From an uncultured Lachnospiraceae bacterium (GTDB lineage Bacteria > Bacillota > Clostridia > Lachnospirales > Lachnospiraceae), in assembly GCA_910584205.1 (NCBI GenBank), contig CAJUAA010000002.1:124001-188000 (forward strand): 64,000 nt of DNA, read 5' to 3'. Shown piece by piece: positions 42,617 to 51,610 of this stretch (the first letter of the stretch is position 1; each line of letters opens with the position of its first letter). The position numbers were made by a program, and so were the translations under genes. The notes beneath the pieces were generated by a model that searched no databases, had not been told where the DNA came from, and was given only the letters and a program-made list of their open reading frames with translations.

Positions 42617-45600
42617 ATGATCACCAATTTTGACTATTTGAAAAAAGAACCAAAATTTGCTGCATTTGCGGATATTGCCGTCTCTGCGGAACGGATCATT
42701 CTTCTGGACCCGGAGGCAAGCATCATTAACTGCCGCAGAGCCATGGAATTTGCCCTGAAATGGATGTATTCCGTGGATTCAAATCTGGATATGCCTTATC
42801 AGGACAGTCTGCACAGTCTTATGAGCGCGGAGGAAGTTCGTCAGCTTGTTGGACCGGATATCTGGAAGCGGATGAATTACATACGCAGGAGCGGAAACGA
42901 TGTGGCGCACTCAGGCAGAAAGCTGGGCAGAGAGGAGGCCATGCTCTGTCTGGAGAATCTTGCGGTATACCTGGATTTTCTTGCCTGCTGTTATTCTGAA
43001 TGTTATACCGAACATATTTTCGACAAAACGCTGATAACCAGGCGGCAGGAACGGGCAAAGCGGTCAAAACAGGAAGCAGCAGAGACAAAAGAGCGGCTGG
43101 CACGGCAGCAGGAAGAACTGGATAAAAAGGAGCTGGATCTGAAGACCTTAATGGCAGAAAATGCTTCTCTGAAGGAAGAACTGTCTGCCAGAAGGCGGGA
43201 AAAGCTGGAAACCTATGTCCCGAAACCTCTTGACCTGTCGGAATATTCAACCCGGAAGCTGTACATAGATTCTATGCTTCGGGAAGCCGGCTGGACGGAA
43301 GGAAATGACTGGCTGAACGAAGTGGAGCTCCCGGGCATGCCCAACCGATCGGAAACGGGACGTGCAGATTATGTACTGTATGATGACATGCACAGGCCTC
43401 TTGCCGTGATCGAGGCAAAACGTACCTGTGTGGATGTATCCAAAGGACGTCAGCAGGCAAAGCTTTATGCGGATATCATGGAACAGAAATATCATCGGAG
43501 GCCTGTGATATTTCTGACCAACGGTTTTGAGACGCATATCCTGGACGGGCAGTATCCGGAACGAAAATGCGCTTCGATCTATTCCAAAAGAGATCTGGAA
43601 AAATGGTTTAATCTTTTGACTATGCGGACGAGTCTTGGACATGTGTCGGCAGACAGGCAGATCGCAGGACGCTATTATCAGGAAGCGGCGGTCCGGGCAG
43701 TCTGTGACAGTTTTGATCGAAAGAATCGGAGAAAAGCGCTTCTGGTTATGGCAACCGGTTCCGGAAAGACCAGAACCGTGATTGCGTTGTGCAAGGCTCT
43801 GTTGGATGCGGGTTGGGTTAAAAATATTCTGTTTCTGGCAGATCGCAATTCGCTGGTCACACAGGCAAAGAGAAGCTTTGTGAACCTGCTCCCGAGCCTT
43901 TCCTGTACCAATCTGGTGGAGGAAAAGGATAATTATACAGCCCATGGTGTATTTTCCACGTATCAGACCATGATCCATTGCATTGATATGGTCAATGACA
44001 GAGAGGGCAGGCTTTTTACCAGCGGATATTTTGACCTTGTGATCTGTGATGAGGCGCACAGGTCGATATACAACAAATACAAGGATATTTTCAATTGGTT
44101 TGACGCGCCGCTCGTCGGGCTGACGGCGACTCCGAAAGATGAGATTGATAAAAATACCTATGAAATTTTTGAACTGGAAAACGGGATTCCGACCTATGGC
44201 TATGATCTGGCGCAGGCAGTGAAGGACGGCTATCTGGTAGACTATTTTTCCGTGGAAAGCAGACTGAAGTTCATGGAACAGGGAATCGTCTATGAGGAAC
44301 TGTCCGAGGAAGATCGGGAGGCATACGAGGAAACCTTCGGAGATGAAGATGGTAAAATATCGGAAAGTATCGGTGCCGCTGCGCTGAATACCTGGATTTT
44401 CAATGAAGATACGATTCGGCAGGCGCTCCATATTCTTATGACCAATGGTTTGAAAGTGGATTATGGTCAAAAGCTTGGAAAGACCATTATTTTTGCAAAA
44501 AATCATGATCATGCGGAAAAAATTCATCAGGTTTTTTTGAAAGAATATCCGCATCTGCCGGATTTTACGAAAGTCATTGACAATTACATGTCCTATGCGC
44601 AAAACGCCATTGATGAATTTTCCGAGGCGGGAAAAATGCCTCAGATCGCGATATCTGTAGATATGCTGGATACAGGAATCGATATTCCGGAAGTGCTGAA
44701 TCTGGTCTTTTTCAAAAAGGTGATGAGCAGGGCAAAGTTCTGGCAGATGATCGGCCGGGGAACCAGACTCTGTCCGATGCTGATGGATGGAGAAGATAAA
44801 ACCAAATTCTATATTTTTGATTTTTGTGGAAATTTTGAATTTTTCCGTTTGAACAAAGGAAAAGCAGCAGTGAATACAATGGCTCTTCAGGGAGCTGTTT
44901 TCAGTCTGAAATTTGATATTGCCTACAAGCTTCAGGCGCTTGAATATCAGACGGATCATCTGACTGCCTACAGAGATGCGCTTGTGAAACAGATGAGCGC
45001 AAAGGTGCAGGAGCTGGAAAGAGGGAGTTTTGCGGTAAAACAGCATTTGAAATATGTGGATCTGTATGCAGCGGAAGAAGGGTATCAGTGTCTGAATTAT
45101 GCAGACACACTGCTTATAAGAGAGGAGGTTGCTCCGCTGATTCAGCCGGACCAGGAAGAAGCCAGTGCGGTGCGTTTTGACGCGTTGATGTATGGGATCG
45201 AACTGGCGTATCTGACAGGGAAACCGCATGGAAGAGCACGGGGCGATCTGATGAAACGGGTTCGCGGAATTGCGGATGTGGCGAATATACCGGAAATACA
45301 GGCGCAGAGGGACCTGATTCAGAAGATTCTGGATACCGATTACATGGAACGGGCGGGCATTCATGAATTTGAGGAAATACGTGAACGACTGCGCGGCCTG
45401 ATGAAATATATTCCTAAACAGTATATCCGTTATGATACCAGTTTTGAGGATGACCTGCTGTCTGTGGAACGGAAAGAGGCAGAACTTGAAAATGATGAAT
45501 TGAATCATTACAAGGCGAAAGCGGAATATTATATCCGACAGCATCAGGATCATCTGGTGATCGCAAAACTGCGGACCAATCAGCCATTGACCAGTACGGA

Positions 45601-45961
45601 CATGCAGGCGCTGGAAGAACTTCTCTGGAAAGAGATTGGGACAAGACAGGACTATGAAAGGGAGATCGGGACAAAGCCCTTGGGAGAATTTGTCCGTGAG
45701 ATCGTGGGACTGGATATGAACGCGGCAAAGGAAGCGTTTTCAGAGTATCTTGAGGACAGCAGTCTGGACAGCCGTCAGATTTATTTTGTCAATCAGATTC
45801 TGGAATATATTGTGCAGAACAGGATGATGAAGGATTTGTCGGTGCTGCAGGAACCGCCTTTTACGGATCAGGGAAGTGTTGTGGAGATATTCACGGACCA
45901 GAAGCTATGGACAGGAATACGGAATGTGATCAATCAGATCAATACCAATACTGTGGCATAA
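42617..45961 (+). CDS. hsdR: Type I restriction endonuclease, R subunit
   Basis: A 1114-residue motor and nuclease subunit. A DUF4145 domain (about 1-130, SIINCRRAMEFALKWMY) and a charged coiled coil precede the HSDR_N nuclease with RADYVLYDDMHRPLAVIEAKR (PD-ExK). The SF2 motor follows: Walker A ATGSGKT (about 379-385), DEAH at D478 (VICDEAHRSIY), LTATPKDE, then VSVDMLDTGIDIPEV and MIGRGTRLCP. The C-terminal EcoEI-type helical domain is complete. Translocates DNA and cuts away from unmethylated sites when bound to HsdM/HsdS. AAGGAGG precedes the ATG. No terminator is seen directly after it. Confidence 0.96.
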   Translation: MITNFDYLKKEPKFAAFADIAVSAERIILLDPEASIINCRRAMEFALKWMYSVDSNLDMPYQDSLHSLMSAEEVRQLVGPDIWKRMNYIRRSGNDVAHSGRKLGREEAMLCLENLAVYLDFLACCYSECYTEHIFDKTLITRRQERAKRSKQEAAETKERLARQQEELDKKELDLKTLMAENASLKEELSARRREKLETYVPKPLDLSEYSTRKLYIDSMLREAGWTEGNDWLNEVELPGMPNRSETGRADYVLYDDMHRPLAVIEAKRTCVDVSKGRQQAKLYADIMEQKYHRRPVIFLTNGFETHILDGQYPERKCASIYSKRDLEKWFNLLTMRTSLGHVSADRQIAGRYYQEAAVRAVCDSFDRKNRRKALLVMATGSGKTRTVIALCKALLDAGWVKNILFLADRNSLVTQAKRSFVNLLPSLSCTNLVEEKDNYTAHGVFSTYQTMIHCIDMVNDREGRLFTSGYFDLVICDEAHRSIYNKYKDIFNWFDAPLVGLTATPKDEIDKNTYEIFELENGIPTYGYDLAQAVKDGYLVDYFSVESRLKFMEQGIVYEELSEEDREAYEETFGDEDGKISESIGAAALNTWIFNEDTIRQALHILMTNGLKVDYGQKLGKTIIFAKNHDHAEKIHQVFLKEYPHLPDFTKVIDNYMSYAQNAIDEFSEAGKMPQIAISVDMLDTGIDIPEVLNLVFFKKVMSRAKFWQMIGRGTRLCPMLMDGEDKTKFYIFDFCGNFEFFRLNKGKAAVNTMALQGAVFSLKFDIAYKLQALEYQTDHLTAYRDALVKQMSAKVQELERGSFAVKQHLKYVDLYAAEEGYQCLNYADTLLIREEVAPLIQPDQEEASAVRFDALMYGIELAYLTGKPHGRARGDLMKRVRGIADVANIPEIQAQRDLIQKILDTDYMERAGIHEFEEIRERLRGLMKYIPKQYIRYDTSFEDDLLSVERKEAELENDELNHYKAKAEYYIRQHQDHLVIAKLRTNQPLTSTDMQALEELLWKEIGTRQDYEREIGTKPLGEFVREIVGLDMNAAKEAFSEYLEDSSLDSRQIYFVNQILEYIVQNRMMKDLSVLQEPPFTDQGSVVEIFTDQKLWTGIRNVINQINTNTVA

Positions 45962-46009
45962 GTCCGGAGGATGCAGATTTTGAAATGAGCTGAAATGATG
46001 ATTAAGGTC

Positions 46010-46038
46010 TTGTCAGATTCAGCAAAAGGGTTTATAAT
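46010..46038 (+). promoter_or_regulatory. Sigma-A promoter of the thiamine operon
   Basis: TTGTCA (46010-46015), a 17-base spacer and a perfect TATAAT (46033-46038), ending about 20 bases before the riboswitch. Confidence 0.85.
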
Positions 46039-46050
46039 ATTTTTGTCAAC

Positions 46051-46153
46051 AAAGTATATGGAAATGGGGAGCTGACTGGAAGTCGGCTGAGAGGGGACTG
46101 AACTGTTCCGACCCAAAACCTGATTTGGATAATGCCAACGTAGGGATACATAG
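46051..46153 (+). promoter_or_regulatory. TPP riboswitch (thi box)
   Basis: The conserved core is present: GGGGAGC, GGCTGAGAGG, then ACCTGAT, GGATAATGCCAACG and TAGGGA in order. It binds thiamine pyrophosphate in the nascent mRNA. Two intrinsic terminators follow before thiW, so ligand binding is predicted to shut off the operon by termination. Confidence 0.96.
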
Positions 46154-46165
46154 CTGATGATGTAA

Positions 46166-46190
46166 AGAGGTGCCTGCGGCACCTCTTTTT
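46166..46190 (+). terminator. Riboswitch-associated terminator
   Basis: AGAGGTGCC (46166-46174), loop TGC, GGCACCTCT (46178-46186), then T residues. It lies directly after the TPP aptamer and is the likely expression platform. Confidence 0.9.
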
Positions 46191-46227
46191 GTATCAACAG
46201 GAAAGGATGTCATAATAAGGCTCCTTA

Positions 46228-46262
46228 AAAACAGGCAGTTTCCGAACTGCCTGTTTTTTTCC
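46228..46262 (+). terminator. Second intrinsic terminator in the thi leader
   Basis: ACAGGCAGTT (46231-46240), loop TCCG, AACTGCCTGT (46245-46254), then eight or more T. A perfect 10-bp stem 40 bases after the first terminator and about 60 bases before the thiW ATG. Confidence 0.9.
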
Positions 46263-46322
46263 GGGATTTTGGCAGAACTCCAGTACTGCTTATGCAGCGG
46301 AATTAAAAGAAGGAGTGATTGA

Positions 46323-46835
46323 ATGATGAATCAAAACAATGCAGCAAAGAAACTGGCAATGGCAGGTGTACTGACAGCCCTGGCAGTTGCCGGAAGCCTG
46401 GTGAGCTTTCCGGTAGCGGGAAGCAAATGTGCCCCGGTCCAGCATATGGTGAATGTACTGGCGGCTATTCTCCTGGGTCCCTGGTGGAGTGTGGGGATTG
46501 CCTTTTGTGCAAGCCTGCTTCGGAATCTGATGGGTATTGGAAGTCTGATGGCGTTTCCGGGAAGCATGGTGGGAGCTTTCTGCTGCGGCATGGTCTATGC
46601 AGGGTTTAAGAATGTCCCTTTCACCTGTCTGGCGGAAGCAGCTGGCACAGGTATTTTGGGAGCCCTGGCAGCCTATCCGGCAGCAAAACTTCTTATGGGG
46701 GCAGAACCGGCGGGGTTGTTTGTCTATGTAGTTCCGTTCCTGGTTTCCACGGCAGCCGGAAGCATTCTGGCTTATCTGCTGGTGACCGTGTTGGAAAAGG
46801 GCAAAGTTCTGGCACAGGTACAGGGAGCACGCTGA
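46323..46835 (+). CDS. thiW: ThiW, predicted thiazole-precursor ECF transporter S component
   Basis: A 170-residue membrane protein with about five helices that binds a thiamine precursor and works with a shared ECF energising module encoded elsewhere. The sequence KLAMAGVLTALAVAGSLVSFPVAGSKCAPVQHMVNVLAA is diagnostic of ThiW. AAGAAGGAGTG precedes the ATG. It is first in the thi operon and directly upstream of the thiazole kinase thiM, which fits uptake of hydroxyethylthiazole. It is gated by the TPP riboswitch. Confidence 0.93.
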   Translation: MMNQNNAAKKLAMAGVLTALAVAGSLVSFPVAGSKCAPVQHMVNVLAAILLGPWWSVGIAFCASLLRNLMGIGSLMAFPGSMVGAFCCGMVYAGFKNVPFTCLAEAAGTGILGALAAYPAAKLLMGAEPAGLFVYVVPFLVSTAAGSILAYLLVTVLEKGKVLAQVQGAR

Positions 46836-46839
46836 AACG

Positions 46840-47691
46840 ATGGAGCAGTATAAAAAGAACGGCCCGAAGATTCACTGTCTGACCAATCCGGTTGTGATGC
46901 AGGATACAGCCAATCTGCTGCTGGCGGCCGGGGGAAGCGCCATTATGGCTCAGGCCCCGGAGGAAGTAGAGGAAGTCACATCCTTTTGCCAGGCTGCACT
47001 TCTCAATACCGGAGTTCCGGATGAGGCAAAGTTTAAAGCCTGCGTCTTGGCAGGAAAACGTGCAAACGCACTGGGACATCCGGTGGTACTGGATCCCGTA
47101 GGCGCAGGCGCCAGCAGATTCCGGCAGAAAGGACTGGAACAGATTCTTTCCCAGGTAAAAGTTTCAATCATTCGATGTAACCAGGAAGAAGCCTGTACCC
47201 TGCTTCGCATGAAAAACAAGAACAGTAATTCCTTTGGAGAAACGGAAATGACGGATGAAGAATCCCCGAAAATTCCCATAAAAAGGACCGCGGGAGGGGT
47301 GGAAAGTCAGATAGATCTTGAGGATTCAAAGCTTCGGATGCTGGCCGGACAATTGAGTGAAGCTTATTCCTGCACTGTCCTTATAAGCGGAAAAAAGGAT
47401 GCGGTTTCTGACGGAAAAGACACTTGTCTGATTGCCGGAGGAACAGAACGGATGAGCCGTCTTACAGGAGGGGGCTGTATGCTGTCTGCCCTGTGCGCTC
47501 TGTTTTGCGGCTGTGGATACGAGCCCTATACGGCGGCATGGAGGGCCGGAGAACTGTGGAAAGAGAGTGCCAGGAGGGCAGAAATGCAAAATTCAGGGAC
47601 AGTTGGCATCGGAAGTTTCCACGCTTATCTGTTTGATGCGGTAGAGGAACTTTGCCGCAGCAAAGATGAAAGGGGGGAGGGAAAAAGATGA
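46840..47691 (+). CDS. thiM: Hydroxyethylthiazole kinase
   Basis: A 283-residue ribokinase-like enzyme that phosphorylates 4-methyl-5-(2-hydroxyethyl)thiazole using ATP for thiamine salvage. Features: CLTNPVVMQDTANLLLAAGGSAIMAQAPEE at the N-terminus, VVLDPVGAGASRFR, IIRCNQEEA and the catalytic TGGGCMLSALCALF near the C-terminus. A polar insert (about 127-155) lies between the two halves. It starts 5 bases after thiW and overlaps thiD by ATGA. AGGTACAGGGAG upstream is a modest ribosome site. Confidence 0.94.
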   Translation: MEQYKKNGPKIHCLTNPVVMQDTANLLLAAGGSAIMAQAPEEVEEVTSFCQAALLNTGVPDEAKFKACVLAGKRANALGHPVVLDPVGAGASRFRQKGLEQILSQVKVSIIRCNQEEACTLLRMKNKNSNSFGETEMTDEESPKIPIKRTAGGVESQIDLEDSKLRMLAGQLSEAYSCTVLISGKKDAVSDGKDTCLIAGGTERMSRLTGGGCMLSALCALFCGCGYEPYTAAWRAGELWKESARRAEMQNSGTVGIGSFHAYLFDAVEELCRSKDERGEGKR

Positions 47692-48482
47692 AAACAGCAT
47701 TGACAATCGCCGGAAGTGATTCCGGCGGAGGCGCCGGTATCCAGGCGGATATCAAGACCATGACAGCTTATGGCGTATATGCCATGAGTGCCATAGGGGC
47801 CTTGACCGCCCAGAATACGACCGGCGTATACGGGATTATGGAGACGCCTCCGGAGTTTCTGGGCAGACAACTGGATGCGGTTTTTACCGATATTTATCCG
47901 GATGCCATTAAGATTGGTATGCTGCCCTCAAGAGAGGGAATCCGGGTTGTTGGGGAAAAATTAAGGCAATATCAGGGAAAGCATATTGTTTTGGACCCGG
48001 TCATAGCGGCGACCAGCGGTTCCAGACTGGTAGAAAGACCGGCGGTGGAAGTTCTTAAGGAAGAACTGTTTCCATTGGCGGAACTGATTACCCCCAATAT
48101 TCCGGAGACAGAGGTTTTAACCGGTTTAACCGTAAGAACCCATGAGGATATGGAACGGGCAGCCAGAAAGCTTTATGAAAACTGGCATGTAAACGTTCTC
48201 TGCAAAGGAGGGCATCTGGCAGATACGGCGGATGATCTGCTTTATGAAAATGGACAGGCTTACTGGATTCGGGGCGAACGGATCGAGAATCCCAATACCC
48301 ATGGGACCGGCTGCACTCTTTCCAGTGCGATTGCAGCCGGACTGGCGCTTGGATTGGAACTTCGGGAAGCAGTGGAGACGGCAAAGGCGTATTTGACCGG
48401 AGCTTTGAAGCAGGGTCTGAATCTTGGGGCGGGAAGCGGCCCTCTCAATCATATGTATGGAATCAGAACGTATTTTGGTTAA
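47688..48482 (+). CDS. thiD: Hydroxymethylpyrimidine / phosphomethylpyrimidine kinase
   Basis: A 264-residue ribokinase-fold enzyme that makes HMP-PP for thiamine synthesis. Signatures: TIAGSDSGGGAGIQADIKTM at the start, VLDPVIAATSGSRLV, LITPNIPETEVLTG and NTHGTGCTLSSAIAAGLALG with the catalytic Cys/anion hole. It overlaps thiM by 4 bases and follows a GGGGGGAGGG ribosome site. Its product is derived from the ThiC reaction encoded next; thiE, which would join HMP-PP to thiazole phosphate, is not in the window. Confidence 0.95.
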   Translation: MKTALTIAGSDSGGGAGIQADIKTMTAYGVYAMSAIGALTAQNTTGVYGIMETPPEFLGRQLDAVFTDIYPDAIKIGMLPSREGIRVVGEKLRQYQGKHIVLDPVIAATSGSRLVERPAVEVLKEELFPLAELITPNIPETEVLTGLTVRTHEDMERAARKLYENWHVNVLCKGGHLADTADDLLYENGQAYWIRGERIENPNTHGTGCTLSSAIAAGLALGLELREAVETAKAYLTGALKQGLNLGAGSGPLNHMYGIRTYFG

Positions 48483-48510
48483 GTCAAAAAGGATAAATGG
48501 AGGAAAAAAG

Positions 48511-49821
48511 ATGAATTCGTATACAACACAAATGGACGCGGCAAGAAAAGGGATTGTAACCCCGCAGATAGAGACAGTAGCAAAAAAAGAACAGATGCCG
48601 GTAGAACAGCTTATGAAGCTTGTGGCGGAGGGAAAGGCTGCCATTCCGGCCAATAAGCATCATACGTGTCTGGAGCCCGAGGGAGTCGGCAGTATGCTCC
48701 GCACCAAGATCAATGTAAACCTGGGCGTATCCAGAGACTGTAAGGATTACAATATTGAGATGGAAAAGGTAATGAGTGCGGTGAAGCTGGGGGCGGAAGC
48801 CATCATGGATCTGTCCAGCCATGGAAATACCCAGCCGTTCCGCCAGAAACTCACCCGTGAATGCCCTGCTATGATTGGGACGGTTCCGGTCTATGACAGC
48901 GTCATTCATTATCAAAGAGATCTGGCCACCTTAACGGCAAAGGACTTTATAGATGTAGTACGGCTTCATGCGGAGGACGGGGTGGATTTTGTAACCCTGC
49001 ACTGCGGTATTACGAGGAAGACCATCGAACAGATTCGGATGCACAGGCGGAAGATGAATATAGTAAGCCGGGGAGGAAGCCTGGTATTTGCCTGGATGAG
49101 CATGACCGGTGAGGAAAACCCCTTCTATGAGTATTATGATGAAATTCTGGAAATATGCGAGGCCCATGACGTTACCATTTCCCTGGGGGACGCCTGCCGT
49201 CCCGGCTGCCTGGCTGATGCCACGGATGTATGCCAGATCGAAGAACTGGTACGCCTGGGGGAACTGACCAGACGTGCATGGGAGCATAATGTACAGGTTA
49301 TGGTAGAGGGGCCGGGACACGTACCCCTTGATCAGGTGGCGGCTAACATGGAGGTGCAGAAAAGCATCTGCATGGACGCGCCCTTTTATGTATTGGGGCC
49401 TTTGGTGACGGATATTGCACCGGGATACGATCACATCACTGCCGCTATCGGCGGAGCAGTGGCAGCCATGAGCGGAGCGGCGTTCCTCTGCTATGTGACT
49501 CCGGCGGAGCATCTGGCGCTTCCCAATGTGGAGGATGTAAAGCAGGGAATTATCGCTTCTAAAATCGCAGCCCATGCGGCGGATATCGCAAAAGGAATTC
49601 CCGGGGCAAGAAATATGGATGACAAAATGGCGGAAGCCCGCCAGGCGCTGGACTGGGATGCTCAGTTTGCCTGCGCCCTGGACCCGGATACAGCCAGGGC
49701 AATCCGGGATGCGCGTCTGCCGGAGGATGATCACAGCGATACCTGCAGCATGTGCGGGAAGTTCTGTGCGGTGAGAAGCATGAATAAGGCCCTTGCAGGG
49801 GAATATATCGATATACTGTAA
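48511..49821 (+). CDS. thiC: Phosphomethylpyrimidine synthase
   Basis: A 436-residue radical-SAM enzyme that rearranges aminoimidazole ribotide to HMP phosphate. The C-terminal CSMCGKFCAVRSM is the CxxCx4C iron-sulphur motif. Other landmarks are NVNLGVSRDC, AIMDLSSHGN, VDFVTLHCGI, SRGGSLVFAWM and MVEGPGHVPLDQ. The length is slightly shorter than enterobacterial ThiC, as in other Clostridia. Start 48511 follows TGGAGGAAA; the frame from 48424 runs within thiD. It ends the operon. Confidence 0.96.
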   Translation: MNSYTTQMDAARKGIVTPQIETVAKKEQMPVEQLMKLVAEGKAAIPANKHHTCLEPEGVGSMLRTKINVNLGVSRDCKDYNIEMEKVMSAVKLGAEAIMDLSSHGNTQPFRQKLTRECPAMIGTVPVYDSVIHYQRDLATLTAKDFIDVVRLHAEDGVDFVTLHCGITRKTIEQIRMHRRKMNIVSRGGSLVFAWMSMTGEENPFYEYYDEILEICEAHDVTISLGDACRPGCLADATDVCQIEELVRLGELTRRAWEHNVQVMVEGPGHVPLDQVAANMEVQKSICMDAPFYVLGPLVTDIAPGYDHITAAIGGAVAAMSGAAFLCYVTPAEHLALPNVEDVKQGIIASKIAAHAADIAKGIPGARNMDDKMAEARQALDWDAQFACALDPDTARAIRDARLPEDDHSDTCSMCGKFCAVRSMNKALAGEYIDIL

Positions 49822-49879
49822 CCGACGACATCCCGCGCAGCAGAATCAAGATGATTTGGAAAGGATATGCAGTTTCCAT

Positions 49880-49908
49880 TTGACAAGAAATTGACAGAGT
49901 TTTATAAT
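49880..49908 (+). promoter_or_regulatory. Sigma-A promoter for rex
   Basis: TTGACA (49880-49885), 17 bases, TATAAT (49903-49908). A second TTGACA lies within the spacer. The start codon is 35 bases downstream. No convincing Rex palindrome was seen here. Confidence 0.85.
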
Positions 49909-49942
49909 AAGAATTAATAATGAGTATTTGGAGGCGGCATCT

Positions 49943-50581
49943 ATGGAAGAAAGACAGATATCGAAAGCAGTGATTAAAAGGCTGCCAAGGTATTACCGGT
50001 ATCTGGGAGAGATATTAAACAACGGAGTCGAGCGCATTTCTTCCGGGGAGCTGAGCAGCAGGATGCAGGTGACCGCATCGCAGATTCGTCAGGATCTGAA
50101 CAATTTCGGGGGATTTGGCCAGCAGGGATATGGGTATAATGTAAAGTATCTGTATGACGAGATCGGAAAGATACTGGGCGTGGACCGGTGCCATCCGATG
50201 ATTATCATCGGAGGCGGCAATTTTGGACATGCACTGGCAAACTACGATTTTGAGAAGAACGGATTTGTCACGAAGGCGATCTTCGATGTGCGTCCGGAGC
50301 TGGACGGGACGTCGATCCGGGGAATTCCGGTCATGATGATGGACCAGCTGGAGGCTTTTCTGGAAAAAGAACCGGTGGAGATCGCCGTTCTGACCCTGCC
50401 CAAGAGCAGGGTGGTGGAAGTGGCGCATCGCCTGACGCGCTGCGGCATCAGGGCTTTCTGGAATTTCGCACATCTGGATCTGGATGTGCCGGACGATGTG
50501 GTTGTGGAGAATGTCCATCTGGTGGACAGTCTGATGCAGCTTTCTTACCGCATCAGCAATGCAGAGGAGGATCAGGCATAG
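49943..50581 (+). CDS. rex: Redox-sensing transcriptional repressor Rex
   Basis: A 212-residue repressor that senses the NADH/NAD ratio and controls fermentation and respiration genes. An N-terminal winged helix (about 1-80; VIKRLPRYYRYLGEIL, TASQIRQDLNNFGGFGQQGYGY) is followed by a Rossmann domain with IIIGGGNFGHALANY and a C-terminal swapped helix. GGAGG precedes the ATG at 49943. The upstream promoter is strong. It is likely monocistronic, with the NnrD gene separated by about 140 bases. Confidence 0.96.
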   Translation: MEERQISKAVIKRLPRYYRYLGEILNNGVERISSGELSSRMQVTASQIRQDLNNFGGFGQQGYGYNVKYLYDEIGKILGVDRCHPMIIIGGGNFGHALANYDFEKNGFVTKAIFDVRPELDGTSIRGIPVMMMDQLEAFLEKEPVEIAVLTLPKSRVVEVAHRLTRCGIRAFWNFAHLDLDVPDDVVVENVHLVDSLMQLSYRISNAEEDQA

Positions 50582-50722
50582 GATTCAGACATGACAGGGC
50601 TGTCATAAAATGCAGGACGGGGCAGGAACTGCCCGGACTGTGTTTTAAGGCAGCTTTCTGTATGGGCGCAGATGATTGACAGGCAGAGGATGATTAGATG
50701 GAAGGAGGGCATTCGCAACAAA

Positions 50723-51610
50723 ATGCAGACAGGAGAATATAGTAAAACAGGGCCAAAGATTCTGGAACGGCTTCCGGCCAGAATCTCCCGTTCCAACAAA
50801 GGAACCTACGGTAAAGTACTGTGTATCGCCGGGAGCCTGAATATGGCGGGAGCGGCTTATCTGTGCGCCTGTGCGGCTTACCGGACCGGCGCCGGCCTGG
50901 TGCGGGTGGTGACGCCGGAAGAGAACCGGGTCATCCTGCAGAGCCTGCTGCCGGAAGCACTGCTCACCACGTTTGATACGGAGGATCCGGATCTGGACCG
51001 GATCCTGGAGGCGTTTCGGTGGGCGGACGTGGCTGCTGTGGGTCCCGGGCTTGGAAAGGCGCCCTGGGCGTATGAACTGACCCGGCTGGCGCTGGAGCGC
51101 TTTCAGGGGCCGCTGGTGGTGGATGCGGACGGCCTGAACCATCTGGCCGGGCATATGGAACTTCTGAAGCCCCGCAGGGACGGGGTGATCGTGACGCCTC
51201 ACCCGGGGGAATTCAAAAGGCTGACCGGCCTGTCCATGCCGGAAATTCTGTCGGATATCCCCGGCCACGCCGTGCGCTTCGCAGCCGAACACCAGTGCGT
51301 CTGCGTCCTGAAGGACGCGCTTTCCGCCGTCGCTGCCCCGTCCGGGAGCTGCCATGTGAATACGACCGGGAACAACGGCATGTCCACAGGCGGAAGCGGG
51401 GACGTGCTGACCGGGATACTGGCGGGCCTTCTGGCGCAGAAGCTGCCGGCTTCCGAGGCGGCGGTCCTCGGCGTCTGGCTCCATGGAAGGGCAGGGGATC
51501 TGGCAGCCGAAAAGGAGGGCGTATACGGCATGATGGCGCGGCATCTTCTGGAATATCTGCCAAAGGCCATGAGAAGAGAGGAAGAGACGGAGGAAAAGGA
51601 CAGACCATGA
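50723..51610 (+). CDS. nnrD: ADP-dependent (S)-NAD(P)H-hydrate dehydratase
   Basis: About 295 residues from ATG 50723 (AGGAGG some 14 bases upstream); ATG 50672 and 50687 are in-frame alternatives. The enzyme repairs hydrated NAD(P)H. The ribokinase-like fold is shown by GTYGKVLCIAGS, AGAAYLCACAAYRTGAGLV, VVDADGLNHLAG, VTPHPGEFKRLTG and the ATP-site TTGNNGMSTGGSGDVLTG. The epimerase half (NnrE/YjeF_N), often fused at the N-terminus, is absent, so an epimerase would have to be encoded elsewhere. It overlaps alr by ATGA. Confidence 0.9.
   Translation: MQTGEYSKTGPKILERLPARISRSNKGTYGKVLCIAGSLNMAGAAYLCACAAYRTGAGLVRVVTPEENRVILQSLLPEALLTTFDTEDPDLDRILEAFRWADVAAVGPGLGKAPWAYELTRLALERFQGPLVVDADGLNHLAGHMELLKPRRDGVIVTPHPGEFKRLTGLSMPEILSDIPGHAVRFAAEHQCVCVLKDALSAVAAPSGSCHVNTTGNNGMSTGGSGDVLTGILAGLLAQKLPASEAAVLGVWLHGRAGDLAAEKEGVYGMMARHLLEYLPKAMRREEETEEKDRP

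Noticed and set aside
43247..45553. 768-residue minus-strand frame opposite hsdR
   Set aside because: hsdR has all nuclease and helicase motifs over the same bases; the antisense frame is featureless.
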